From the NCBI GenBank assembly GCA_937128505.1, contig CAKZMM010000035.1, forward strand, positions 91,394 through 155,393: a stretch of 64,000 nucleotides of DNA. Reading direction: 5' to 3'. Made by a program: the position numbers and the translations under genes. The stretch comes from an uncultured Thermogutta sp. GTDB taxonomy: Bacteria > Planctomycetota > Planctomycetia > Pirellulales > Thermoguttaceae. A model generated the notes under the pieces. It worked only from the letters and a program-made list of their open reading frames with translations. It made no database searches and had not been told where the DNA came from. Positions 36,770-46,512 of the stretch are shown here, piece after piece; within the stretch, counting starts at the first letter, position 1, and each line of letters opens with the position of its first letter.

Positions 36770-38391
36770 GAAATGCCCTTCGTTTTCCGTCGTTCCAATT
36801 TTTCCCAACGCTTTACGGATTGGGCCACCAGCAAACCGAAGAATAGGGTAACGAGCAAGATGAAGGCTACCGACGCCTGTACGATGTAACTGGTTTTCAG
36901 CTTCTGCAATGCCACCCCACTGGCCAGAAATTCCTGGTAACACCACGCGAAGAAAATGATGAGCAGGTAAACCGGAGACACATATTTAATGATGAACTTA
37001 AAGAATTCGGGAATTCTGATTTCTGCTCCGCGGCGGAGTTCCTCAAAACCTTTCTCGACCCCCAGTATCCACCCGAACACAATCACCTGGAAAGTAGCCA
37101 GCAAGTAGATGGCGAAAGTTCCTACCCAAAAATCGAAGGTTTCAAGGGCGATCAAACCTTCGGAGAAAAACACCACGAAAGCCGAGCCGACTGCCGTCAC
37201 AAAGCTCAGTACGGCCACGGCGGCCCGCCGGCCCAGCCCTAAACCTTCCTCCAGTAAGGCGATGGCCGGTTGGAGCATGGAAAGCGAACTGGTTACTGCG
37301 GCCAAAAATAAGAGGAAGAAAAACAAAAAGCCAAAGAACCATCCGGCCACCATATGATTGAACACGTTCGGAAGCGTGACAAACCCCAAGCCGAAGGTGC
37401 CCGGCGGATTTTCGATCACCGAGTATCCGAGGAAAACGAAGGCGGCGGGGATCGTGATCATGCCCCCGAGCGCAACCTCGCAAAACTCGTTACCCGCGGC
37501 ACTGGTCACACTCGAAAGTGCAATGTCGTCATCTCGCCGCAGGTAACTCGCATAGGTGATGATAATCCCGAAACCCACGGACAAGGAAAAGAAGATCTGC
37601 CCCGCCGCTTCCAGCCACATCTGCGGATTGGCCAACGATTCCCAAATCGTCGTGTGCTTAGTCGTCGGATTCCACATGAAGCCCAAACCGTTAAGTACAT
37701 TCTGTTCGGGCTTGGACGGATCGGGCGTGCCGAGGGTCAATACCCGAATGAGCACAATGATCGCACAAATAATCAGCGCCGGCATGGCCCACCGGCAAAA
37801 CCACTCAATTCCTTTCGTCAACCCTCGGTAAATAAGATAAAAGTTTAGAAGAAAGCACAGGACCAGAAAGAAAACGGCCGAGCCCAAAACCGTCCCGTCT
37901 GCGGACGTGAACGCTCCCCCAGTTTCACCTTTTCCGACGAATTCCGAGAAAAACTGTTCGTATCTTGCCGGATCTTTGCCGAAATTCATCATCCCGAAGA
38001 GGTATCTCACGGCGTAGGCCAGACACCACGACTCGATATACACATAGTACATGTATATGACGACCGGGATAAGCATCGCCAAAATGCCGGCATAGGGCGA
38101 CACCGGATGCCGCCAAATCGCACGGTAAATTCCTGCCGAAGAGTTGTACCCAAGCGACCCACCATACCGACCCATCGCCCACTCGACCCATGCCACGGGC
38201 AACCCAAGCAGGAGTAAGGCAACGACATAGGGAATCATAAACGCCCCACCGTCATACTTGGCGGCAAGGCCCGGGAACCGCAAAAAGTTGCCCAGTCCCA
38301 CGGCGCTACCGGTGACCGCCATGATCACCCCGATCCTTGATCCCCAGGTCTCCCGAACCCGTGCCCCGGGGGCGGTGAGCTGTTGACTCAT
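36766..38391 (-). CDS. neurotransmitter:sodium symporter (NSS) family transporter
   Basis: The protein has 541 residues from ATG 38391 (GGGAG about 9 bases upstream) with twelve hydrophobic helices. Family signatures are clear: [20 protein letters not shown] with FLRFPG in helix 1 (substrate and Na+ site), [18 protein letters not shown], and [18 protein letters not shown] in helix 6. NSS transporters use the sodium gradient to import amino acids or related amines. The small MetS-like gene overlaps its 3' end. This pairing is typical of bacterial NSS systems, and methionine or another neutral amino acid is a plausible substrate, though not readable from sequence. Confidence 0.94.
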   Translation of the reverse strand: MSQQLTAPGARVRETWGSRIGVIMAVTGSAVGLGNFLRFPGLAAKYDGGAFMIPYVVALLLLGLPVAWVEWAMGRYGGSLGYNSSAGIYRAIWRHPVSPYAGILAMLIPVVIYMYYVYIESWCLAYAVRYLFGMMNFGKDPARYEQFFSEFVGKGETGGAFTSADGTVLGSAVFFLVLCFLLNFYLIYRGLTKGIEWFCRWAMPALIICAIIVLIRVLTLGTPDPSKPEQNVLNGLGFMWNPTTKHTTIWESLANPQMWLEAAGQIFFSLSVGFGIIITYASYLRRDDDIALSSVTSAAGNEFCEVALGGMITIPAAFVFLGYSVIENPPGTFGLGFVTLPNVFNHMVAGWFFGFLFFFLLFLAAVTSSLSMLQPAIALLEEGLGLGRRAAVAVLSFVTAVGSAFVVFFSEGLIALETFDFWVGTFAIYLLATFQVIVFGWILGVEKGFEELRRGAEIRIPEFFKFIIKYVSPVYLLIIFFAWCYQEFLASGVALQKLKTSYIVQASVAFILLVTLFFGLLVAQSVKRWEKLERRKTKGIS

Positions 38392-39859
38392 CTTTTTGAT
38401 CTCCCGGATTTTCAATCTACCGGAATCAACCCATTTGCGGCCCGACGCATCCGCGCAAGATTTAACCGATTGCGAAAAATCGTATTTTAAGCTATGCCAG
38501 GTCCCGCCTCATGGGCCGACATGGTTTCCCAGCAAAAACGGGGGCTGATCTTAGCCCAAAGCGGCGTGGAATACGCTCCGACAATCGGGATTTCGGGTTC
38601 CGAGCGGAGGGCACCCAAGCTAAGGGGCCTCTCAAACCGTGCGCCACGATTCGGTGAAATCCCAGCGGCCCGTTAAATGGGCGAGCGAAATGTGTATCTT
38701 CCGCCTCAGATTTTGGAGCGAATTACCCTTAGCATGGGCAACATACTAACCTTTATGGCACGCTTCAAGCCGTAAGACATAAACAATGCAACAACCGAGA
38801 AAAAAACGCAACAACCTACTGACATAGACCGGCAAATTCGCCCTAGTTTAGATGTAATTCTCATGCTAGCAAGTAACATTATAACTCAAATTTATATATG
38901 GCGGATTTGCTCCCTCAGTAGCATCCAGAGGATTTTGGCTGCTATGACCCCTCCGATGCCCCGGTGACCTCAGCGCGGCTTAATACGGCCTAAATGCTTG
39001 CGGCAATGAGGGGCTTAAAGGCGAGCACGAACTCCTGAAAAATTTATTCTGCCATCGGTCGGCTTGTCCGCGCATAACCGGAGTCGCTGGGCCACTCTCA
39101 GTAACCGGCTCTCACACTTCACGAAAACGTAACAATTTTAGCCAGCTAGTTCACGATTTACGCCAACGGGTCTCGGCATCCGTGATCTACGGAGCGTCGA
39201 GAAAAAAAGGAGCTTTAAAAAAATAGAGCCGTCATTCGCCATCGCAAGGTGCAACGCACTCTGCGCCACGAACCCTTTTTCCGATGTTGCGGTGCAGTCC
39301 TTTTTTTCTTTGATGTTGCGGTCCAATCCTCGGCTGACGCACCGCAAAAAGGTGTTGTAACCTTAGAAGCAGAAGTCAGGTGCAACCCGCCGCTCTTTTT
39401 CTGGGGGACGCACCGTAAAAAGGTATTCTAATCCTGGAAGCAGAAGAGGGAGCCACTTCGCACCCAATTTGTGCCGACAACCCAGGAGATACCGGCGGCA
39501 ACTGCCCAGGTCCCTGAAGTAAACAACCTTTCGATTCGTACCCTTATGCTTCTGAGCACATTCCGGCGGCAAGCCCGAGTAACTTGTCGGCAAAGGCAAG
39601 GCCACATCGCTTGCCTGTAAAATCCACAGGTTAGCGGACCCCAGTACCGCGCCGTAAACGGCCCCCGTGCATACCCAGAAGATCGGGTTGTAGAGCCGGG
39701 GGATTTTTTCGGTGGCATCCGGCTCCCGCGTATGCCGCGAGGATATCCGAGCGAGCCCCACCGGATCCCCATGCGGCAAGCGGGCTTCCACATTCCTTAA
39801 CAAAGCAGGCGGAGCTTGCCATACAAAAGCGGGGCGTCACCGCGCGCGGAAACCTCGGC
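38392..39859. other. 1.47-kb gene-free region with nested repeats
   Basis: No supported gene. The 3' part (39283-39446) contains nested direct repeats, listed separately. A 146-codon minus-strand frame at 39363-39803 overlaps the repeats, has no recognisable domain and is not called. Confidence 0.5.
39283..39446. repeat. nested direct repeats, including a 40-bp pair 71 bp apart
   Basis: A 40-bp sequence at 39336-39375 recurs at 39407-39446 with six differences, sharing GACGCACCG, AAAAAGGT and GAAGCAGAAG. Just upstream GATGTTGCGGT occurs at 39283 and 39312 (29-bp period). Confidence 0.88.
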
Positions 39860-41203
39860 CTATGCCATCGGTGTAGTAATGGTAGTAACCCCAGGCACCG
39901 GAACGGGATAAAGACCCTCGGCACCAGGCTCGACCGGCGGCTTGGTCTGCCAAGTGATTTCACCATGCGGCGGGAAGGCGAAGCGCGAATCGATCGCCTC
40001 CTTCCAAGTGACGCGCTGACCGGTGAAGACGGCCAATTGGCCCAAGACACACATCATGGCGGATTGAGCCAGTATTTTCCCCCGATGGATGGGTTGACCG
40101 GTCCGTACCGCTTCGAGTAGGTCGATTTGTTCCTGCTCATAAGCGGATCGCTCCACCAGCTCCCTTTCGGCCCGCCAGATCACATTACCTTTTAGATCCG
40201 TGATAAACGGCGCCCGAAATGCGGTGTAGTAGCAGCGGCCCTTGGTGCCGTGATAGATATCGCGATTGGAATTGAAGCAGCCATCGGCATTGCGGATAAA
40301 TCCGTAGAGCATCAGCCCGTTGGGGAATTCAAAGACCACCGACTCCTGGTCATAGGAGGTACCGCGGCTAGGGTGGAGATGGGTGGAGCGGCCCCCCATC
40401 CCGTAGCAGGCCTCCGGCAAAATCTGGTCGCCGAGCGCCCACAGGGCGGAATCGAGGTTATGGCTCAGTGTATTGCCCACATGGCCACCGTTGAGCCAAT
40501 TGAACCAGTTCCAATTCCGGATTTGATATTCCAACTCGCTCCACTCCGGCTTGCGATGGAGTGGCCGATACCATCCCCGCATGTAATCGCAATGAATGGA
40601 GGTGATATCCCCGATTTGCCCCTCCTGCATCCGCTGCACTGCCTCCCGCCGGGCAAGATGCGCACGGTACACATGACCATCGAGCAAACAGGTGCCGTTT
40701 TTCCGCGAAAGTTCGTCGGCTTGAAGGATCATCTCCACCGACGGCACATCCACCGCACCGGTAATCTCGAAAAACACATGCCGTTTGGCCTTCACCGCTT
40801 CCAGGGTAATCGGTGCGGTAAACCGCGGCGGAGTGCATACGAGCATCACATCGCAGTTTTCGATCACCCCGTGGTAACCATCGAAACCCACGAACCGGCG
40901 CTCGGTCGGCACCTGGACTCGGTCGCCAAACATGCCGCTCAAGTTCTGAAGCGAAGCCTTCAGGTGCTGAGGAAACAAGTCGGCCATCGCCCAGAGGACG
41001 GCATCCTGGTTGCACTCCGGGGCCAGGGCGTTGGCCACCGCCCCGGTTCCACGACCTCCGCAGCCTACCAGACCCAGCTTTAACCGAGCTGTCCCTTCCG
41101 CATGAACTCGGGAAATCCTAGCGCCAGCCAGCGCGGATGCCCCGAACGCCGTCCCAGAAACAACCAGAAACCTTCGACGTGTGGATCGCGTCGTCTCCTT
41201 CAT
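39860..41203 (-). CDS. Tat-exported Gfo/Idh/MocA-family oxidoreductase-like protein
   Basis: A twin-arginine signal (STRRRFLVVSG, residues 7-17) shows folded export, a hallmark of planctomycete members. The Rossmann motif LGLVGCGGRGTGA (about 43-55) binds NAD(P), and the C-terminal half is the Gfo/Idh alpha/beta sheet domain. Family members oxidise or reduce sugars and cyclitols using a lysine in an EKP motif. Here the corresponding segment reads HVFFEITGAVDVPSV (Glu146-Ile147), so the usual lysine is not at that position. Later text NWFNWLNGGHVGNTLSHNLD (about 232-251) is the substrate-side motif. It may be a variant with altered chemistry. Substrate unknown. Confidence 0.9.
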   Translation of the reverse strand: MKETTRSTRRRFLVVSGTAFGASALAGARISRVHAEGTARLKLGLVGCGGRGTGAVANALAPECNQDAVLWAMADLFPQHLKASLQNLSGMFGDRVQVPTERRFVGFDGYHGVIENCDVMLVCTPPRFTAPITLEAVKAKRHVFFEITGAVDVPSVEMILQADELSRKNGTCLLDGHVYRAHLARREAVQRMQEGQIGDITSIHCDYMRGWYRPLHRKPEWSELEYQIRNWNWFNWLNGGHVGNTLSHNLDSALWALGDQILPEACYGMGGRSTHLHPSRGTSYDQESVVFEFPNGLMLYGFIRNADGCFNSNRDIYHGTKGRCYYTAFRAPFITDLKGNVIWRAERELVERSAYEQEQIDLLEAVRTGQPIHRGKILAQSAMMCVLGQLAVFTGQRVTWKEAIDSRFAFPPHGEITWQTKPPVEPGAEGLYPVPVPGVTTITTPMA

Positions 41204-41449
41204 GTTCGTCCCCTTCTCACCAAGCTAGCTGCAAGCGGAAAACTATTCAGCCGCGCATCATCCCGGTTTTCAGCCCTATCGAATGAAGGAGCCCATCCCC
41301 ATTCGGTATGACCAAATCGATACCACCTCGGCCGTTGCCTCCCTTAATGCAAGCTGACGCCCTTCAGGGCACAGAAATCGGCTCGACCCGCAGCGTTGGA
41401 ACCCTTGCATGGCAGGTACACTTCCAGCCCGAAAGACCGCGCAAATCTC

Positions 41450-43588
41450 CTAGGGCATCGGTGTGCCTTTTACCTCGCGAAGCTTGCGGTCCGCTGTTTC
41501 AGGGGAGACGCGAATCTGTTCGGGGTTAGTGACGTAAATTGCCGGGTCGCCTTGGTACCAAGTGATTTTGCCGACCACGGCCACCTGTTGACCCTCGCGG
41601 TAACGGCGCTCTACCGTCGAGTACAAGTCTGCCGCATCCGTTCGGCGGATAATGATCTTAAAGGAGCCCCGATGGGGATTGGCAAAACCCAACAACACTT
41701 GTTTGCCGTTGTTAAACACATAATGCAGTGTCCCGGTGACAGTTACAGTGTGCCCGGCCCATTTGCGTGCCTCGGTGTGCGGAATTGTGGCTACCGGAAG
41801 AGTGTCCTGCGAACGAGGTTCGATCTCAGAAGCCATAGTGGAGGCAAGCCTCACACGGCCGGTAGGCGACGTAGCAGGAACAGGTGTACTTCGGGTCGCT
41901 ACGTGCGGACTGCCACTTGTCAGAGCGATTATAGCCCCATCACAACTGCGGAAATAGAGGTTATCGTTACTCGCCACCCAGGTGGCGTATTCACTCCAAT
42001 ACCGATCGTAAACCGCGCCTTGATTATAGTAGATGTAGAAACCGAAGTCGTACTGCCGGGTATTCGTCAGTCCCTGGGGACAGTAGTGCGAGGGGCTGTA
42101 GTCGCAGACGGTGGTATCATCCTGCGAGGTGACCACCGTGGCCAGTCGTTCCGTAGTGATAGGCTCATCGAAACTGCCCCGCGCATCGGAGCGATCCAGA
42201 ATCCTCAGTGCGAACCCCGCCTCCCAGTGCCCGCCGAACAAGTAGTTCCCCGCCATGCTAAGATTGGGCTGCTCGTCGGTGATTAGGTAGGGAACTTCGC
42301 TTCCCGGCGGCCAGTCAAAGCGGATAAAACGCACATCACCCCCCTGCAAACCTCGGATGGTGGCAGCATCCAAAACCATTTCCCCAAAGTGGGAATCCCC
42401 CCGCGCGTCGTAAGCATGACGAGCGCGGATCACAATGTATGCGACCTCCTTACCGGCCCCTAAGTGCTTGACCACCGGCTGCGGCCCCATGGGAAGGTAG
42501 TCACCATCCCCATAACCCCCGTGACCGACGTTCGCAACAAATGGTACCTTGCCAGTTTCTAGATCCAGGGCAAAAAGCGCTTGATGGCCGGGGTTTTTCT
42601 TCAGGAACTTACGCATCTCGCTATTGCTCTGCGGCCAATCGTGCCATAACATTTGCCAGTTCAACCGCGCCTTTATCAGCACGAAACCCGCTCGCTCTGC
42701 AATCACCGGCCAACCGTAGCGATACTCGGTTGGATCCTCGAATTTTCGGCTGGGGTGAACGGGCCGTGTACGCCAGCGGCCTCTGCCATCCGCGTTACGA
42801 ATTGCATGAACATTCAGGTCCGGTTCGCTGGCCACAATGACCAAATCCCGCGAGGGTGAATAGGCGGGTGGAACGGCCACGGTCGCGCCAGCATCGTATC
42901 TCCACAGGGAACGCATACTCCGCTTGTCCACCGCATAGACGGACCGACCCATTGAAAAAAGCACTCGGTCGCGCAGTAAAGCGGGCGGCAAAGGTAGGTT
43001 ACTCGTTTGCCCGGTGTTGAATTGGCCCGCGATCGTGCCGTCGGCAGCGCGGAGCTTATAAAGCCGACCATTGGCCGAGATAACGAAGACGCACTTTGTA
43101 TCGTGATCGTAAGCCACAGTCGAGCGGACGTCACCGATTCCACCGCGCCGCCAGAGTTCCTGGCCGGTCGCCTCGCTCAGGGCGAAAACACCATCAACAC
43201 CCGTGGCAATATACACTCGGCCCCCGCCGGTCACCGGCTGAACATTGCGCGGAAGCGAGCCAGAGCTTGTCACCTTCCTGACTCGGCCGGTTGCATCCAC
43301 GCCATTCCAGATCCAGCGTAATCGCCAAGGATAAGCCGGGGCTTGTGGCGTGTAGCCGGTGTGTTGCGCGTCATGCGCATGCTGGCTCCATTCTAGCTCG
43401 GATGCACCGCGATCATCGGCCTGCAAGATCACCCGCTGCCAAAAATGCCGCCTAACCGACCCATGATCCTGAGACACTATCGAGGGGCGGAACACGATCC
43501 CCCCGGACCCGCGGGGGGACGGATTTCCCCACGGGGCAACCACCGCAAGAATCAGGACCGTCGTGCTCATTCGTACCGCGCGATTCAT
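41450..43588 (-). CDS. secreted PQQ-type beta-propeller with C-terminal OB-fold
   Basis: The 712-residue protein has a signal-like N-terminus (MSTTVLILAVVAPWG), then an extended beta-propeller with motifs QHAHDAQHTGYTPQAP, GRVYIATGVDGVFALSEATG, TGQELWRRG, ISANGRLYKLRAADG and MGRSVYAVDKRSMRSLWRYDAG. The last ~100 residues (about 612-700) read as an OB-fold: GHTVTVTGTLHYVFNNGKQV, then GQQVAVVGKITWYQGDPAIY and VTNPEQIRV. Propellers in this group occur in planctomycete periplasms; the OB-fold addition resembles the tRNA-anticodon-like/nucleic-acid or sugar-binding domains found in planctomycete secreted proteins. Function unknown. Confidence 0.82.
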   Translation of the reverse strand: MNRAVRMSTTVLILAVVAPWGNPSPRGSGGIVFRPSIVSQDHGSVRRHFWQRVILQADDRGASELEWSQHAHDAQHTGYTPQAPAYPWRLRWIWNGVDATGRVRKVTSSGSLPRNVQPVTGGGRVYIATGVDGVFALSEATGQELWRRGGIGDVRSTVAYDHDTKCVFVISANGRLYKLRAADGTIAGQFNTGQTSNLPLPPALLRDRVLFSMGRSVYAVDKRSMRSLWRYDAGATVAVPPAYSPSRDLVIVASEPDLNVHAIRNADGRGRWRTRPVHPSRKFEDPTEYRYGWPVIAERAGFVLIKARLNWQMLWHDWPQSNSEMRKFLKKNPGHQALFALDLETGKVPFVANVGHGGYGDGDYLPMGPQPVVKHLGAGKEVAYIVIRARHAYDARGDSHFGEMVLDAATIRGLQGGDVRFIRFDWPPGSEVPYLITDEQPNLSMAGNYLFGGHWEAGFALRILDRSDARGSFDEPITTERLATVVTSQDDTTVCDYSPSHYCPQGLTNTRQYDFGFYIYYNQGAVYDRYWSEYATWVASNDNLYFRSCDGAIIALTSGSPHVATRSTPVPATSPTGRVRLASTMASEIEPRSQDTLPVATIPHTEARKWAGHTVTVTGTLHYVFNNGKQVLLGFANPHRGSFKIIIRRTDAADLYSTVERRYREGQQVAVVGKITWYQGDPAIYVTNPEQIRVSPETADRKLREVKGTPMP

Positions 43589-43651
43589 GTCACCCCCTTC
43601 GAATGCACTTCGAGTGTATTCTCTTCGGTTCTATTTTACATGGCGTCTCGA

Positions 43652-43756
43652 GGTAGTTGTATCACTTATCAAGGTGTTTGTGTCGCTTCAAAAGGTATTT
43701 GCATCGCTTCGCAACGTGCCTGAATCGCTACGCAAGGTGTCTGAACCCCTCTCAAG
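43652..43756. repeat. five tandem units of exactly 21 bp
   Basis: Units start at 43652, 43673, 43694, 43715 and 43736. Each follows the pattern (G/C)GT, two or three bases, TG, three bases, C-C-rich or CGCT core, then CAA or AAA at the end; for example units 3 and 4 share ATCGCT and CGCAA. Divergence between units is substantial, but the 21-bp register is exact. On the plus strand the array could encode a seven-residue repeat (VSLIKVF, VSLQKVF, ASLRNVP, ESLRKVS). Confidence 0.88.
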
Positions 43757-43790
43757 CTCATCGTAACATCCCTCAGGGTAACGCCGTTTT

Positions 43791-43870
43791 AGCCATTGAG
43801 GGGAGCCACCTCTTGAGGGCGATTCGCCACCGTTCACCCGGAAGCCGATTCAGCCATTGAGGGGCCACCC
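43791..43870. repeat. 19-bp direct repeat, 61-bp period
   Basis: AGCCATTGAGGGG followed by (A)GCCACC occurs at 43791-43810 and 43852-43870. Confidence 0.8.
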
Positions 43871-44194
43871 GTAAGGACACGGCACGAAAAACGCCTCCTC
43901 GCGATCGATTCCTCATTTTCAACCTTCCGGACGGGTTGGTTTCGCGCGATGCAAGCCGCCTGCAATCGCAATATTCGGGAAAATACATCGCACCTGGCCC
44001 GCAGCCATTCCAGATGGGCGTCGTCAAAGCCCGCCTCTTACGGCCAAGCGACATAGCCACATCCTCCAATTGGGCTCGCTCTTCGGCTGCATAGGAAAAG
44101 CTTGCGATGACTAGCAGAAAGATTAATGTTATGCCGGCGTCAAAAAGCCGGATATCGTTACCCTGAAGTAGTGTTCTTAGTTGGGCAGAGCCCG

Positions 44195-45688
44195 TCAGAA
44201 GGGTTCGCGGTGCAGCAGCAGGCCTTCGGAATGACGCGTTTGGTCCTCTTGTTCGGCGGCCCGGACCAAGGCCCGAAGCATACCGGCGAATATCATGCGA
44301 TGCAGAGGATACAGCAAGTACCAGTAGGCTAAGCCGAACAAGCCCAGCGGATCGAAGATGGCCGTCTGCCGGATGACTGACCCATCCTCTGCGGGGGTCA
44401 CCTCGAACTCCAGCCAAGCTCGTCCGGGGAGCTTCATTTCGGCTTGGAGCCGAAGCAGATGACCGGGCTCAAACGCCTCCACGCGCCAGAAATCCAACGC
44501 CTCTCCGACGCGGAGATCAACCGGGTCGCGACGGCCGCCCCGCAGGCCGACACCCCCCACCAACCGGTCCAGAAACCCCCGAACCCGCCACCACCAATTC
44601 CCATAGTACCATCCTGTCTTGCCGCCGATGCGTTGGATCGGGGCGAAGGCCGTCTCCGGTGGCACACGGACGGATGCTGTTCGCGAATCCACAATTCGGG
44701 AGCCAAACCGTACCCCGCCCCACCGCGGCGTCACCCCACTGGACGATAGCGCATCCGACCAGCGCGTCTCGGCGTACTCCCGGTCTTCGTTGCACAGCGC
44801 CCGCGAAATCGCCTCCTCCAGACCACGAGGTCGAATTGGGAACACCTTCAAGGCCGACGGGTCTTCAACCACCGTGGGGTTTCGCAAACCCTCGACCAAC
44901 TTCCGCCCAATCCGCGCATACACCGGTGTGACCAAACCCAGCCATAAGCTCGACAGATAAGGTGTCAGCACGGGAACGGGGATCATCCAGCGGCTCAGGC
45001 CGCGCTGCCGGGCGTACTCGCGCATGATGTCGCCATAGCACACTCGATCCGAGCCGCCGATCTCGAACACACGGCTGTGCCCTTCCGGCAAATCCAACGC
45101 AGCAATCAGATAGTCAAGAACATCCTCGACAGCGATGGGTTGCGTAGGGGTTGCCACCCATCTCGGGCAAATCATGATGGGCAGCCGCTCGACCAAGGCC
45201 CGGATCAGCTCGAACGAGAGGCTCCCTGAACCGATGATGATCGAGGCGCGGAACTCGATCACCTCTATGCCCGACGCCCGCAGCACATCCCCGGTCTCTT
45301 GCCTACTACGGAGGTGCTCGGAAAGCCTGTGCTTTGGGTTGCCGAGTCCGCCTAAGTAAATGATCCTGCGGATATCGGCTTCCTTCGCCGCAGCCGCGAA
45401 ATTGGCCGCAGCCTGGCGATCCTCACGCCTGAAATCGCTAGCAGTCCCCAACGAGTGGATCAAGTAATAGGCGGTATCGACGCCCTCGAAGGCGGCCGGC
45501 AGTGTTTCCGGGGCAAGCACGTCTCCCGCGATAACCTGGGTGGTGCTGGCGACCCTAGGGCGAAGATGTTCTGGGCGGCGGGCCAAGCAACGCAGCGGAA
45601 AGCCGCGACGCTCCAACAGCGGCCCCAGGCGACCGCCTATGTAGCCCGTCGCACCTGTGAGCAGGACAAGACGCTTTTCGCGTGCCAT
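44195..45688 (-). CDS. SDR-family NAD(P)-binding protein with DUF2867 domain
   Basis: The 497-residue protein starts at ATG 45688. The N-terminal half is an atypical short-chain dehydrogenase with VLLTGATGYIGGRLGPLLERRG (about residues 8-29), DTAYYLIHSLG and IYLGGLGNPKHRLSEHL, as in NmrA/SDR_a5 proteins. The C-terminal half is DUF2867: TGWYYGNWWWRVRGFLDRLVGGVGLRGGRRDP, VGEALDFWRVEAFEPGHLLRLQAEMKLPGRAWLEFEV, and LFGLAYWYLLYPLHRMIFAGML. This fusion is widespread and its substrate is not known. It lies next to a broken photolyase gene and a DCC-family gene, a neighbourhood seen repeatedly in bacteria and linked to light or oxidative stress. Confidence 0.92.
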   Translation of the reverse strand: MAREKRLVLLTGATGYIGGRLGPLLERRGFPLRCLARRPEHLRPRVASTTQVIAGDVLAPETLPAAFEGVDTAYYLIHSLGTASDFRREDRQAAANFAAAAKEADIRRIIYLGGLGNPKHRLSEHLRSRQETGDVLRASGIEVIEFRASIIIGSGSLSFELIRALVERLPIMICPRWVATPTQPIAVEDVLDYLIAALDLPEGHSRVFEIGGSDRVCYGDIMREYARQRGLSRWMIPVPVLTPYLSSLWLGLVTPVYARIGRKLVEGLRNPTVVEDPSALKVFPIRPRGLEEAISRALCNEDREYAETRWSDALSSSGVTPRWGGVRFGSRIVDSRTASVRVPPETAFAPIQRIGGKTGWYYGNWWWRVRGFLDRLVGGVGLRGGRRDPVDLRVGEALDFWRVEAFEPGHLLRLQAEMKLPGRAWLEFEVTPAEDGSVIRQTAIFDPLGLFGLAYWYLLYPLHRMIFAGMLRALVRAAEQEDQTRHSEGLLLHREPF

Positions 45689-45721
45689 GATCCCGAGCGG
45701 TCTCCTCAAGGTTGCTGATCT

Positions 45722-46311
45722 TCAATCACCCGGTCCCGTCTTCGAGCGAGGCAATTCTACCCTTGCACATGCGCCGAACTTGATCGCGTCCCGCAAGTGC
45801 TCTCGCAGAGTCCATGGGAAGAATCGCCAGAACGAATCGGCTGCTGGAAACGCCTGATCTCGGATCCGAAGGGGACAAGTCCGTCGCCGTCGTTCTTCTC
45901 GACGCGAGACGGCGCTCGAGCTTCCACCCTCCACCGCGGGCAAGACGCTGACGGACTCGCCGATCACCACGACGCAAGCCTTTCCCGAAAGCGCACCAAA
46001 CGACCATCGGCACTCACCCGATTCTGGCTCGACGTAGGGATAGCAGGTAGGGGTGCGTCCGTCCACTGCCGCGGGGGGCACTTGCCCGGCAACGCAAGGT
46101 GGTAATGACGTTCGAACTCCCGACAACCATTGCGGGCAAGGACCTCGACAACGGCCAACGGGCCTTTCAACTCCCGGGCCCAGCCCATTGCTTCCCGAAA
46201 AGCTAAATTTAATCGCGTCTGCCGGGCCGCTGTCATCCAGGATTCGATGCACCCGCCTTTCAACTTTAATGGGTCGTCATTCAATAGGCTAAGACGGTGT
46301 ATCGGTTTCGC
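45722..46311 (-). pseudogene. truncated, frameshifted deoxyribodipyrimidine photolyase
   Basis: Fragments of a DNA photolyase N-terminal domain occur in two frames. From about 46311 to 46085 one frame reads HRLSLLNDDPLKLKGGCIES, WMTAARQTRLNLAFREAMGW and ARELKGPLAVVEVL, resembling the photolyase start 'YWMTAARRTRWN...VEWARELGKPLVV'. Around 46085-46045 the similarity changes frame and continues as CYPYVEPESGECRWSFGAL, GKACVVVIGESVSVLP and IRDQAFPAADSFWRFF, then REHLRDA and ARVELPR to a stop at 45722. The C-terminal FAD-binding half (roughly 250-300 residues) is absent; the SDR gene begins 34 bases further on. I infer a gene broken by a frameshift and a large deletion. Photolyases repair UV-induced pyrimidine dimers. 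Confidence 0.72.
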
Positions 46312-46512
46312 GCCGATTTTGTCACTGTGTTTCGACGGTACTCTCTTGGCCGATGAGCCCCCGGCATCTTTGTTGTCCGCCTACCCCCTGAAGGAGCGAG
46401 GACCTCCCCAAGCACTGTCGCTGACAATCGCTTACCAAAGTACATGTCACCCTTTCCAAGCTACAGATGTGGTGGGCTCTGAGAACCGCAGGACGCACCG
46501 CCAGTCCAAGCC

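Larger units (their letters stand above)
43589..44194. other. gap with a 21-bp five-unit array
   Basis: About 600 bases upstream of the PQQ/OB-fold gene and downstream of the SDR gene. It holds the 21-bp array (43652-43756) and a pair at 43791-43870. A minus-strand 214-codon frame (43773-44417) overlaps the SDR gene and is a shadow. Confidence 0.6.

Noticed and set aside
39363..39803. 146-codon minus-strand ORF near the Tat oxidoreductase gene
   Set aside because: It runs through the nested repeats and has no recognisable domain; frames on the same stretch are equally open.
43773..44417. 214-codon minus-strand ORF
   Set aside because: It overlaps the 3' end of the well-supported SDR-DUF2867 gene in another frame.
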